Assembly: GCF_001644225.1 (NCBI RefSeq)
Contig: NZ_LSTV01000001.1
Location: 1-64,000, forward strand
Direction: 5' to 3'
Source of the DNA: Microbacterium oleivorans
GTDB lineage: Bacteria; Actinomycetota; Actinomycetes; Actinomycetales; Microbacteriaceae
DNA: 64,000 bases
Shown here: piece after piece, positions 36,971 to 47,199 of the stretch
How the letters are laid out: every line of letters starts with the position of its first letter
How positions within the stretch are numbered: the stretch's first letter is position 1
Notes under the pieces: generated by a model
Seen by the model: the letters and a program-made list of their open reading frames with translations, nothing else
What the model was told of the DNA's origin: nothing
Database searches by the model: none
Position numbers and translations under genes: made by a program

Positions 36971-38020
36971 TCAGCTGAGGACGTCGGCCAGGTCGTACGC
37001 GGTCACGGTCTCGAGCTGGTCGAACGTGCACGACCGGGCGTCGCGATCGGGTCGCCAGCGCTGGAACTGCACGGTGTGTCGGAAGCGGTCGCCCTCGAGC
37101 TGGTCGTAGGCCACTTCGAGCACCCGTTCGGGGCGCAGCCGCACGAAGGAGGTGTCCTTGGATGCCGCGAAGCGCGACCGGTCGGACTGCCCGGTGACCG
37201 CGTCGCCATCCTCGTCGCGCACGACGAGCGGCGCGAGTTCATCGATGAGCTCGAGTCGGCGCGCGTTGCTCCAGGCCGCGACGCCGCCCACCTGGTGCAG
37301 GTGCCCGTCGTCGTCGTAGAGGCCGACGAGGAGCGATCCGACGCCGGAGCCGCTCTTATGGATGCGGTAGCCCACCGCGACGACGTCGGCCGTGCGGGCG
37401 TGCTTGATCTTGAACATGGTGCGTTTGCCCGGCGCGTAGGGGAGGGCGAGCGGTTTTGCGACGACGCCGTCGAGTCCGGCGCCTTCGAACTCCGCGAGCC
37501 ACCGCCCGGCGACGGTCGGGTCGTCCGTCGTGCGGGTGAGGTGGATCGGATGCGGCACCTCGCCCAGCAGGTCCTCGAGCTGCGCCCGCCGCTCGGCGAA
37601 CGGCTCGTCGCGCAGGTCACGGTCGCCGCGGGCGAGCAGATCGAACGCGACGAACATGGCCGGGGTGGTCTCGCTCAGCATCGCGACCCGCGAGGCGGCG
37701 GGGTGGATGCGCTGCGACAGCTGCTCCCACTGCAGCCGCTGCGCGCCCGGCTCGCCGTCGGCGACGACGATCTCGCCGTCGAGCAGGCACGGATCGGGCA
37801 CGAGACGGGAGATTGCGTCGACGAGCTCGGGGAAGTAGCGGGTGAGCGGCTTCGAGCCGCGCGACCCGATCTCGACCTCGGACCCGTCCCAACCGATGAG
37901 GGCGCGGAAGCCGTCCCATTTCGGTTCGTAGAGCAGGCCGCCGGCCGTCTTGCCCGGATCGGGGATGCCGGGGACGGACTTCGCGAGCATCGGCGCGGGG
38001 ATCTCGTACATGCGGCCCAT
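36971..38020 (-). CDS. ATP-dependent DNA ligase (LigC/LigD-ligase type)
   Basis: 349 residues: adenylation domain with nucleophile Lys34 in YEPKWDGFRA, motif III LLDGEIVV, motif IV GLDGVVAKP and motif V MFKIKH, then an OB-fold C-terminal domain (about 230-345). It seals nicks using ATP, most likely in end joining with the separate polymerase at 34713. The start is uncertain: ATG at 38020 follows GGGCAGG, while an in-frame ATG at 38011 has CAGGAT ending 7 bases before it, which would suit a leaderless start. Confidence 0.9.
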   Translation of the reverse strand: MGRMYEIPAPMLAKSVPGIPDPGKTAGGLLYEPKWDGFRALIGWDGSEVEIGSRGSKPLTRYFPELVDAISRLVPDPCLLDGEIVVADGEPGAQRLQWEQLSQRIHPAASRVAMLSETTPAMFVAFDLLARGDRDLRDEPFAERRAQLEDLLGEVPHPIHLTRTTDDPTVAGRWLAEFEGAGLDGVVAKPLALPYAPGKRTMFKIKHARTADVVAVGYRIHKSGSGVGSLLVGLYDDDGHLHQVGGVAAWSNARRLELIDELAPLVVRDEDGDAVTGQSDRSRFAASKDTSFVRLRPERVLEVAYDQLEGDRFRHTVQFQRWRPDRDARSCTFDQLETVTAYDLADVLS

Positions 38021-38065
38021 CCTGCCCCGCCCGCCGGGCCGCCGGAACGGGGTTGCGGCGACGGG

Positions 38066-39292
38066 TCAGGCGAACGCGCTCACGCCGGTGATGTCGCGAC
38101 CGAGCAGCAGCGCCTGCACGGACTCGGTGCCCTCGTACGTGTGGATCGCCTCGATGTCGGCCATGTGCTGCATGACCCCGTTCTCGAGCAGGATGCCGTT
38201 GCCGCCCAGCAGGTCGCGGGCCGTCGCGGCGACCCGCCGTGCGGCACGCGTGTTGTGGAACTTCGCGAGCGATGCCTGCGTGGGGCGCAGCCCGCCGGCG
38301 GTTTCGAGGTCGGCGAGGCGCCGGCAGTAGAGCTGCATCGCGGTGAGGTCCTCGAGCATGTGCGCGAGACGCTCCTGCACCATCTGGAACCGGGCGAGGG
38401 GCTTGCCGAACTGCACACGCTGCTGCGCGTACTGCAGCGCCGTCTCGTAGCAGGCGGTCGCGTGGCCGAGCGCCGACCACGCCACGCCGGACCGCGTCGC
38501 GTACAGCACGGTCGAGGCATCCTTGAACGTCTTGGTGCCGGGGAGGACGGCGTCCGCGGGCACGCGCACGTGGTCGAACGCGATGTGGGCCTGATGGATG
38601 CCGCGCAGCGACGCCTTGCCCGCGATGACGGTGCCGGTGTAGCCCGGCCGGTCCTGCTCGACGAGGAAGCAGCGCACGTTGCCGTGGTGCTCGTCGCCCT
38701 CGGCGTCGACCCGCGCCCACACGAAGGTGATGCCGCCCGAGGCGCCGTTGCCGATCCACTTCTTCGCGCCGCGGATGACCCAGTCGTCGCCGTCGCGGCG
38801 GGCGACGGTCTCGAGCGACACCGAGTCGGAGCCGTGGTCGGGTTCGGTCAGGGCGAAGGCGGCGGGCACCTCGAAGCGGGCGATGGGAGTCAGCCACCGC
38901 TCCTGCTGCTCGTCGCTGCCGAAGAGGGCGAGGGTGCGCAGCGCGAGCCCGCCCTGGACGGCGAGGACGGTGCCGAGGGATCCGTCGCCGCGCGAGATCT
39001 CCATGTTGACGAGCCCCGCGGCGAGGGGCGAGAACCGGGTGAGCCGCGGGTGGTCGATCCCGTCGTTCAGCAGGTCGAGCTCGCCGAAGCGCCGGGCGAT
39101 GTCGAGCGGATACTCGGCGGTGTCCCACGCGTCGCGCATCCGGTCGCCGACCTCGTCGACGAAGGCCCGCGTCCGCTGCCATACATCGCGGTCGGCGGCC
39201 GGGATGTCGGCGAAGACGGCGTAGTAGTCGGTGTCGAGGGGGCCGAGCACGTCGTAACGGCCCGAGGCGCCGCCGGGCAGGGGAGTGGTCAT
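38066..39292 (-). CDS. Acyl-CoA dehydrogenase
   Basis: 408-residue FAD flavoenzyme of the acyl-CoA dehydrogenase fold, introducing a double bond in acyl-CoA with electrons passing to ETF. Motifs include AFALTEPDHGSD, the WIGNGASG FAD region and the catalytic Glu in HTYEGTES, the C-terminal position used by glutaryl-CoA dehydrogenase-like members. ATG at 39292 is set by a TATCCT -10 ending 6 bases earlier. It follows the TetR gene on the same strand and may be its target. Confidence 0.9.
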   Translation of the reverse strand: MTTPLPGGASGRYDVLGPLDTDYYAVFADIPAADRDVWQRTRAFVDEVGDRMRDAWDTAEYPLDIARRFGELDLLNDGIDHPRLTRFSPLAAGLVNMEISRGDGSLGTVLAVQGGLALRTLALFGSDEQQERWLTPIARFEVPAAFALTEPDHGSDSVSLETVARRDGDDWVIRGAKKWIGNGASGGITFVWARVDAEGDEHHGNVRCFLVEQDRPGYTGTVIAGKASLRGIHQAHIAFDHVRVPADAVLPGTKTFKDASTVLYATRSGVAWSALGHATACYETALQYAQQRVQFGKPLARFQMVQERLAHMLEDLTAMQLYCRRLADLETAGGLRPTQASLAKFHNTRAARRVAATARDLLGGNGILLENGVMQHMADIEAIHTYEGTESVQALLLGRDITGVSAFA

Positions 39293-39298
39293 CGCGCC

Positions 39299-39304
39299 AG
39301 GATA
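39299..39304 (-). promoter_or_regulatory. -10 element, leaderless type (acyl-CoA dehydrogenase)
   Basis: Minus-strand TATCCT ends 6 bases before the ATG at 39292. Confidence 0.6.
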
Positions 39305-39360
39305 CGCCGGGTTGGCATCCAGTTCCACAGAGAGTGGAACGGCGTATCAGGCTCTGGGTG

Positions 39361-40023
39361 TCACCGGAGCGAGCCGAGCCGACGTGCGACCTCGGCGGGC
39401 GGCATCCGTCGGGGGAACGTCGCGACGACGATGTCGTCCGCCGCGGGCGGCTCGGGGTCGGGGTGCACACCGAAGCGGCGGAGCAGCTCGTCGTAGGCGG
39501 ACTCGAGGACGGCGGCGGGGACCCGCTTCGATCCGCGCAGCAGTCGACGCAGTACATGGTTGTGCACGGCGGTCACCGCCGCGGCGAAGGCCACGGCGTC
39601 GACGGGGTCCAGCCCGGGGACCGAGCGTCGCAGGTAGTCGTCGAACAGGCGCTCGTAACGGAAGACGGTCACGATCTCGCGGTCGCGGAGCGAGGGCACC
39701 TGACGGACGACGGCGTAGCGGCGCCGGGCGACCTCGGGGTCGGCGGCGAAGTGGCGGTACACCTGCACCGATGCCTCGCACACCGCCGCCCACGGGTTCT
39801 CGTGGGCTTCGGCGAGATACGTGCGGAGCATCTCGAGCAGGACCTCGTGGTCGGCGAAGACGACGTCGTCCTTGCCGCCGAACTGCCGGAAGAAGGTCGA
39901 TCGCGAGACGCCCGCCGACTGCGCGATCTGCTCGACCGAGGTCTGCTCGTAGCCGTGCTCGGCGAACAGCGCGAGCGCGGCGGCCACCACTGTGCTGCCC
40001 GTGGGACGGAGGTCGTCGGCCAT
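39361..40023 (-). CDS. TetR family transcriptional regulator
   Basis: 220 residues: N-terminal TetR helix-turn-helix (about 10-55, with HGYEQTSVEQIAQSAGVSRS) and an all-helical ligand domain. ATG at 40023 is chosen because TAGGCT lies 7 bases upstream; the long in-frame extension to 40296 would cover the divergent oxidoreductase gene. It lies between an acyl-CoA dehydrogenase and an FAD/Rieske oxidoreductase, either of which it may control. No clear palindromic operator was found in the 73-base divergent gap. Confidence 0.87.
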   Translation of the reverse strand: MADDLRPTGSTVVAAALALFAEHGYEQTSVEQIAQSAGVSRSTFFRQFGGKDDVVFADHEVLLEMLRTYLAEAHENPWAAVCEASVQVYRHFAADPEVARRRYAVVRQVPSLRDREIVTVFRYERLFDDYLRRSVPGLDPVDAVAFAAAVTAVHNHVLRRLLRGSKRVPAAVLESAYDELLRRFGVHPDPEPPAADDIVVATFPRRMPPAEVARRLGSLR

Positions 40024-40030
40024 GGAGGGA

Positions 40031-40036
40031 AGCCTA
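40031..40036 (-). promoter_or_regulatory. -10 element, leaderless type (TetR gene)
   Basis: Minus-strand TAGGCT ends 7 bases before the ATG at 40023. Confidence 0.55.
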
Positions 40037-40096
40037 GTCCGGCGGCCGTCTGTCAAGGCCTGTGCCGTCGGCGACGCGACACCGTTGACTCGGCCC

Positions 40097-41611
40097 ATGT
40101 CCTCCCTGTGGAAGCAGCACCCCTCCGAGTCTCCCGGCATCCCCTTCACCCCCGGCAGTCGCCACGAGGTGGTCGTCGTCGGTGCGGGACTCACGGGACT
40201 CGCGACCGCGTACGAGCTCGCGCGGTCCGGCGTCGACGTCGCCCTCGTCGAGCGCGGCGGCGTCGGCGAACTCGCGTCGGGATCGAACACCGGCAAGGTG
40301 TCGCTGCTGCAGGGGACGACGCTCTCGTCGCTGCGATCGGGGCACCCGGCATCCCTCGTCCGGGCCTACGTCGAAGCGAACCGCGACGGCTTCGCGTGGA
40401 TGACGGACACCGCCGACCGTCTCGGCGTGCCGCTCACCTCACGCACCGCCTACACCTACGCCCAGGGCGACGAGGGACGGCGGTCGGTCGTGAAGGAGTA
40501 CGACGCCGCGCGCGAGGCGGGCCTCGCGGTGCGCCTCGTCGACGACGCCGAGCTCCGCGAGGCGGCCGTGCCGATGGTGGCCGCGGTCGCGCTCGACGAC
40601 CAGCGCGCCGTCGAGCCGATGCAGCTGCTCGCGGCGCTCGCCGACGCGTTCGTCGCCGCGGGCGGGACCCTCCATCTCGGCGTCCACGTGCGCGGGGTGA
40701 AGGTCTTCCCCGAGCCGCGGGTGGAGACCGACCTGGGGCCGCTCTTCGCCTCGCAGGTCGTGGTGGCCACGGGCGTCCCGCTCCTCGACCGCGGGCTCTA
40801 CTGGGCGAAGGTGAGCGGGATGCGGTCGGCCTGCGTCTCCTTCACCCTCACCGCTCCGCTGCCCGACGGCATGTACCTCTCCGCCGACGAGCCGACCCGT
40901 TCGGTGCGCACGATCCTCCCGGGCGACGGACCCTCCGACGTTGCGCAGATCGTGGTCGGCGGAGCCGGGCACCCCGTCGGACGCGCCGCGTCGGAGCGCG
41001 CGATGCTCGATGAGCTGTCGCAGTGGGCGCAGCAGACGCTGCCGGTCGGACAGGAGACCCACCGGTGGTCGGCGCAGGACTACGTCTCGCATAACCGCAT
41101 CCCGTTCATCGGCGCGATGCCGCGCTCGCTCGGCCGCGTCCGCTTCGCGACCGGCTATGCCAAGTGGGGGCTGACGAACGCGCCCGCGGCGGCGCTGCGT
41201 ATCGTCAGCGAGCTGCGTGGCGAGAGCTGGCGTGACCGGCCGCGGTGGATGACGCAGATCGGCACGCGTCTGACGATGCCCGCCGACATCGCACAGGGCG
41301 CGGTCGAGAACGCGAAGGTCGGGCTCGCGGCGGCGAAGGGATGGGCCGCAGCCGAGGCCGAGTCCGTCCCGGTGCCGCAGCCGGCCGAGGGGGAGGGCGT
41401 GGTCGCGCAGCGCGGCGGCCGTCCCGTCGGAATCTCGACGACGGGGGGTGAGACCCGCGCGGTGAGCGCCGTGTGCCCGCACCTCGGCGGAGTCCTCGAG
41501 TGGAACGACCTCGAGTGCACGTGGGACTGTCCGCTGCACGCGTCGCGGTTCACGGCATCCGGGGAACGCATCGAAGGCCCCGCATCGCGAGGCCTCCGAC
41601 GCGTGGACTGA
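40097..41611 (+). CDS. FAD-dependent oxidoreductase with C-terminal Rieske domain
   Basis: 504 residues: a DAO-type FAD domain starting with VVVGAGLTGLATAYEL (about 27-42) and a C-terminal Rieske [2Fe-2S] domain whose ligands are Cys460, His462, Cys478 and His481 (CPHLGG and CPLHASRF). The fusion implies electron flow between an iron-sulfur centre and FAD on an amine or similar substrate. ATG at 40097 is preceded 6 bases upstream by TTGACT, a weak leaderless -10. It is divergent from the TetR gene. The C-terminus ends abruptly after the Rieske core, as is common in this fusion. Confidence 0.88.
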   Translation: MSSLWKQHPSESPGIPFTPGSRHEVVVVGAGLTGLATAYELARSGVDVALVERGGVGELASGSNTGKVSLLQGTTLSSLRSGHPASLVRAYVEANRDGFAWMTDTADRLGVPLTSRTAYTYAQGDEGRRSVVKEYDAAREAGLAVRLVDDAELREAAVPMVAAVALDDQRAVEPMQLLAALADAFVAAGGTLHLGVHVRGVKVFPEPRVETDLGPLFASQVVVATGVPLLDRGLYWAKVSGMRSACVSFTLTAPLPDGMYLSADEPTRSVRTILPGDGPSDVAQIVVGGAGHPVGRAASERAMLDELSQWAQQTLPVGQETHRWSAQDYVSHNRIPFIGAMPRSLGRVRFATGYAKWGLTNAPAAALRIVSELRGESWRDRPRWMTQIGTRLTMPADIAQGAVENAKVGLAAAKGWAAAEAESVPVPQPAEGEGVVAQRGGRPVGISTTGGETRAVSAVCPHLGGVLEWNDLECTWDCPLHASRFTASGERIEGPASRGLRRVD

Positions 41612-41612
41612 C

Positions 41613-42113
41613 TCAGCCGGCCGCGGCGATCACCCCGGTGATGATGAGGGTGACGAGGGTGGTCCACAGCACGATCGCGAGGCCCTGCCAGAAGAGCACG
41701 GTGCGCGTCGGCACACCGGTGCCCTTGAGGGCGGCCGCGGTGAACTGGGTGGGCAGGATGAGCGGGCCGAGCAGGCTCACCCCGGGTGTGCCGTAGCGGT
41801 GGTACGCCTTCTGGAACTTCTCGGAGCGCGCCGACACGGGCTTCTCGGACGCTCCGGCACGGGTGGTGACGGCGGTGCGCACGCGGGCGGTGGCGAGCAC
41901 GACGATGGCGACGCAGAGGAAGTTGCCCGCGGCGCCGGCGAGCGCGGCGACGACGGGGTGGATGCCGCCGATGATGCCGATAGCGGCGGCACCCTCGCCC
42001 TCGATGAAGGGGACGGCGCCCGCCAGGGCCACGATCAGCGGCTGCACGAGGTCGGGCACCTGCGCGACGAGGTCCTGGAAACCGGCGACGAGGTCGGAGA
42101 CGGGGTTCGACAT
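41613..42113 (-). CDS. Small multidrug export family membrane protein
   Basis: 166 residues with four hydrophobic segments and the family features VALAGAVPFIEGEGA and GPLILPTQF (Sm_multidrug_ex type). Transport role is assumed from the family only. ATG at 42113 (MSNPVSD) has GAGAGGAC just upstream; an earlier in-frame ATG lacks a site. Its stop is 1 base past the oxidoreductase stop, so the pair is tightly convergent. Confidence 0.78.
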   Translation of the reverse strand: MSNPVSDLVAGFQDLVAQVPDLVQPLIVALAGAVPFIEGEGAAAIGIIGGIHPVVAALAGAAGNFLCVAIVVLATARVRTAVTTRAGASEKPVSARSEKFQKAYHRYGTPGVSLLGPLILPTQFTAAALKGTGVPTRTVLFWQGLAIVLWTTLVTLIITGVIAAAG

Positions 42114-42253
42114 GATGTCCTCTCGGATGCGGCGACCGGATCTCGTATCGCCGTGTTCCCATCCCACCGACGATGCGGTGGCGGCGGCAGTGCCGCGGCG
42201 TCACCTCTCGCCGGGAGATCCGATGACCCGAGGGGTGACATTCGTCATGGTCG

Positions 42254-42259
42254 TACTGT
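42254..42259 (+). promoter_or_regulatory. -10 element, leaderless type (DesK-like kinase)
   Basis: TACTGT ends 6 bases before the GTG at 42266. Confidence 0.55.
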
Positions 42260-42265
42260 GGCCGT

Positions 42266-43462
42266 GTGACCAGCCCCGACCCGACCCCGACGCGCGCCGC
42301 CGTCTCGCTCGCCCGCGGGGTCACCGCGACCGGGTGGTACATCGCGTCCTCGATGGTGTTCTTCCTCATCGGTGCGCTGCTGGTGTGGGGTGTCATCGTC
42401 CTCGTCGCGCGCGGCGGCTGGCGCGACCCCGTCACGCTCGTGGGGTTCCTCGGCTTGTCGACCGTCGTCGTCGTGACGACGATCGTGCTGCTCGCCCGCT
42501 ACCGCCGCGACGGCGACCTCGATGACACCGACCGTCCGTCCGGCGGTCGGCGCTTCCTGTCACTGCCCGTCGTCGCCGGCGTGCTCGCGTCGGTCGGCGT
42601 CGGCCTCGTGTCGGCCTCGGCGCTGCTGGGGGCGGCGCTCGTCGGCACGGTCCTCTGCCTCGTCCGGTGGGCCCCCGGCATCCGCTGGCGCGGTGTCGTG
42701 CTGCTCGAGGTCGCCCTCGCCGTCCTGTGGATCGTCGAACTCAGTCGGGCGTCGGGGGGCAGCGACGCCTTCCTGCCCGCGTTCTTCGCGCTCAGCCTGC
42801 CCGCGATGCAGGCGCTCTCGCTCTGGTCGTGGGACGTCGTCCTCGAACTCGACCGCGCGCGGCGGACCGAGGCGCGGCTGGCCGCGGTGCAGGAACGCCT
42901 GCGTCTGGCGGGCGAACTGCACGACCTGCAGGGGCACCACCTGCAGGTGATCGCGCTGCAGCTCGAACTCGCCGAGCGCATGATCGGACGCGACCCGGAT
43001 GCCGCCGCGCACCGGATCGCGCTCGCGCGCGCGTCCGTCGACGAGGCGCGCGAGGGCACCCGGTCGCTCGCCGGTCGCTTCCGCGGGGTGCCGCTGCCCG
43101 ACGAACTCGCCAACGCGGCGGACCTGCTGCGTGCGGCCGGTCTGGAGGTCACCCTCGACGTCGCCGCGGATGCGGCATCCGCTCCCGCCGACCCGCTGGG
43201 GCCGGTCGTCCGCGAGTGCACGACCAACGTGCTCAAGCACGGCGGCGGCCGGTGGGCGCGGCTCGGTCTCGAGCGCGCGGGACAGTACTGGCGGCTGACC
43301 GCCGCGAACGATCCCGGGCCCGGCTCGACCATCGGCGCGGGCGCGGGGCTCGAGGGCATCGCCCACCGGGTCGGCGTCGTCGGGGGCGACGCCGTCACCC
43401 GCCGTGAGGACGACCGATTCGAGCTCATCGTGACCGTCCCCGCCGACGGAGGCCCCGCATGA
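42266..43462 (+). CDS. DesK-like sensor histidine kinase
   Basis: 398 residues: five to six N-terminal hydrophobic segments (about 25-185), a HisKA_3 domain with phosphoacceptor His219 in LAGELHDLQGHHLQ, and a HATPase domain (NVLKHGGG; GAGLEGIAHRVG). The form is that of DesK, which reads membrane state. GTG start with leaderless -10. It overlaps the regulator gene by an ATGA. Confidence 0.88.
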   Translation: MTSPDPTPTRAAVSLARGVTATGWYIASSMVFFLIGALLVWGVIVLVARGGWRDPVTLVGFLGLSTVVVVTTIVLLARYRRDGDLDDTDRPSGGRRFLSLPVVAGVLASVGVGLVSASALLGAALVGTVLCLVRWAPGIRWRGVVLLEVALAVLWIVELSRASGGSDAFLPAFFALSLPAMQALSLWSWDVVLELDRARRTEARLAAVQERLRLAGELHDLQGHHLQVIALQLELAERMIGRDPDAAAHRIALARASVDEAREGTRSLAGRFRGVPLPDELANAADLLRAAGLEVTLDVAADAASAPADPLGPVVRECTTNVLKHGGGRWARLGLERAGQYWRLTAANDPGPGSTIGAGAGLEGIAHRVGVVGGDAVTRREDDRFELIVTVPADGGPA

Positions 43463-44061
43463 TCCGCGTGCTCATCGCCGACGACGAGGACATGATCCGC
43501 ACGGCGCTCGCCGCCCTGCTCAGTCTCGAGGACGACCTCGAGGTCGTCGCGGAGTGCGCCGACGGCGAGAGCGCCGTCGCCCGCGCGCTCGAGCTGCGCC
43601 CCGACGTCTGCCTGCTCGATCTGGAGATGCCCGGCATCGACGGCGTCGAGGCGGCCGCCCGCATCCGTCAGCGCATCCCGGCTCGGTGCGTCGTCGTCAC
43701 CCGCCACGCGCGTCCGGGGGTGCTGCGCCGTGCGCTGGGCGCGGGGGTCGACGGCTTCGTGCCGAAGTCCCGGCCCGCGGGCGACGTCGCCGCCGTCATC
43801 CGCGAGGTCGCCGCCGGCCGCCGGTACGTCGACCCCGAGATCGCCGCCGACGCGCTCAGCGACGAGCGCTCGCCGCTGACCGACCGCGAGCTCGACGTGC
43901 TGCGCGCCGGCGCCCGCGGCGAGACGATCGCCGACATCGCGGCATCCCTCCACCTCTCCGCCGGCACCGTCCGCAACCACGTGTCGTCGATCCTCGGCAA
44001 GCTCGGCCTCGCGACCCGCCAGCAGGCGGCGATCACGGCGCGCGAACGCGGCTGGATCTGA
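43459..44061 (+). CDS. DesR-like response regulator
   Basis: 200 residues: receiver with Asp8/Asp9, phosphoacceptor Asp54 (CLLDLEMPGI) and Lys in VPKSRP, then a LuxR-type helix-turn-helix (about 137-200). Co-translated with the kinase gene. Target genes are not evident nearby; no fatty-acid desaturase is in the window. Confidence 0.9.
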   Translation: MIRVLIADDEDMIRTALAALLSLEDDLEVVAECADGESAVARALELRPDVCLLDLEMPGIDGVEAAARIRQRIPARCVVVTRHARPGVLRRALGAGVDGFVPKSRPAGDVAAVIREVAAGRRYVDPEIAADALSDERSPLTDRELDVLRAGARGETIADIAASLHLSAGTVRNHVSSILGKLGLATRQQAAITARERGWI

Positions 44062-44064
44062 CGG

Positions 44065-44817
44065 ATGCCGCACGAAGAGCCCCTCGCGGGCGGCAACGCG
44101 AGCGGGGCCGTCGTCCGCATCGGCGACACGGTGCGCAAGCCGTGGACGGCGTCGACGCCGAGCGTCATCGCCTACGTGCAGGCGCTGCGAGCGGCGGGTG
44201 TCGACGCGCCGGAACAGCGCGGGCGGGACGATGCCGGGCGGCAAATCCTGGAGTACGTCCCCGGTGAGCTCGCGATCGGGCGCGGGCCGATGTCGGCGGG
44301 CGAGCTGCGGCGCGTGGGTGCGATGGTGCGGGCCATCCACGACGCGAGCGCCGCGTACGCGGTACCCGCCGACGCCGTCTGGGAGACCGCGATCCCGGCG
44401 CCCGGCGCCGAGCTCGTGTGCCACAACGACCTCGCCCCGTGGAACCTCGTCGTCGGCGAAGACCGGTGGGTCTTCATCGACTGGGATGCGGCCGCCCCCA
44501 GTACACGGCTGTGGGACCTCGCCTATGCCGCGCAGGCGTTCACGCTCAACGACACCTCGGTCGTCGCCGCCGAGGCGGCGCGCGGACTCGCCGCCTTCGT
44601 CGACGGTTACGGCGCTGAGGCTCGGCTCCGCCGCGAACTGCCCGAGGCGATGGCGCAGCGGACCGCCGCGATGCACGACCTCCTCCGGACATCGCACGAG
44701 GCCGGCGCCGAGCCGTGGTCGTCGATGTTCGTGGACGGGCACGGTGCGCACTGGCGGAACGTGACGGCCTACGTCGAGCAGCACCGGCGGGTCTGGCGCG
44801 CCGCACTCGAGCGCTGA
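44065..44817 (+). CDS. Aminoglycoside phosphotransferase-fold kinase
   Basis: 250 residues of the APH/ChoK-like fold with catalytic [10 protein letters not shown] (about 113-122) and the metal-binding FIDWDAAAP motif. It starts 3 bases after the response regulator stop and may be co-transcribed. The substrate could be a small sugar, choline-like molecule or drug; genuine antibiotic resistance is not implied. Confidence 0.82.
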   Translation: MPHEEPLAGGNASGAVVRIGDTVRKPWTASTPSVIAYVQALRAAGVDAPEQRGRDDAGRQILEYVPGELAIGRGPMSAGELRRVGAMVRAIHDASAAYAVPADAVWETAIPAPGAELVCHNDLAPWNLVVGEDRWVFIDWDAAAPSTRLWDLAYAAQAFTLNDTSVVAAEAARGLAAFVDGYGAEARLRRELPEAMAQRTAAMHDLLRTSHEAGAEPWSSMFVDGHGAHWRNVTAYVEQHRRVWRAALER

Positions 44818-44819
44818 AC

Positions 44820-44842
44820 GCACCCCCGCCGAACGAGGGTGC
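44820..44842 (+). terminator. Possible terminator before sucC
   Basis: GCACCC (44820-44825) can pair with GGGTGC (44837-44842) around an 11-base loop. There is no T-tract, so this is tentative. Confidence 0.3.
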
Positions 44843-44871
44843 TCCCGCGCGGGGCACTCAGGCGCGGGTAG

Positions 44872-44877
44872 TAGGCT
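44872..44877 (+). promoter_or_regulatory. -10 element for sucCD
   Basis: TAGGCT lies about 75 bases before the sucC start, leaving a structured leader. Confidence 0.5.
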
Positions 44878-44884
44878 TTTCGAC

Positions 44885-44921
44885 CGGGCGATCTCTCGAC
44901 ATCGAGATAATTCCGCGCCCG
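44885..44921 (+). promoter_or_regulatory. Stem-loop in the sucC leader
   Basis: CGGGCG (44885-44890) pairs with CGCCCG (44916-44921), enclosing a second stem ATCTC/GAGAT (44891-44908). It lies at the very start of the predicted transcript and may stabilise or regulate the message. Confidence 0.35.
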
Positions 44922-44953
44922 TCACCCCCACCGTCGCCCAGCGAAGGATTGCA

Positions 44954-47060
<2,107 letters not shown>

Positions 47061-47069
47061 GCCACACGA

Positions 47070-47107
47070 ACGAAGGGGCGGATGCGGCGGCATCCGCCCC
47101 TTCGTCG
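47070..47107 (+). terminator. sucCD terminator
   Basis: A perfect 14-bp stem, GAAGGGGCGGATGC (47072-47085) with GCATCCGCCCCTTC (47090-47103), around a GGCG loop, 12 bases after the sucD stop, followed by a T-containing tail. Confidence 0.88.
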
Positions 47108-47130
47108 TTCCCGGTGCGCCCGTGAACGAC

Positions 47131-47187
47131 CGAGGTCCCGATCGGGCCGGGTATGGCACGCGCATACCCGGCCCGATCGGGACCTCG
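47131..47187. repeat. Perfect 25-bp inverted repeat
   Basis: Arms 47131-47155 and 47163-47187 are exact reverse complements over 25 bases, with a 7-base spacer (GCACGCG). It is separate from the sucD terminator and lies 13 bases past the permease stop on the other strand. With no T-tract it is more than a normal terminator; it could be a REP-like repeat or a strong mRNA 3' end structure. Confidence 0.85.
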
Positions 47188-47199
47188 ACGTGGGGGCGG

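Noticed and set aside
40024..40096. TetR operator in the divergent gap
   Set aside because: No convincing inverted repeat of 14 bases or more could be found by eye.
39361..40296. Longer TetR protein of 311 residues
   Set aside because: The extension lies over the divergent oxidoreductase gene and the regulator's own -10; the start at 40023 fits the family.
44065..44817. Antibiotic resistance aminoglycoside phosphotransferase
   Set aside because: The fold is shared by many metabolic kinases and nothing in the context indicates resistance.
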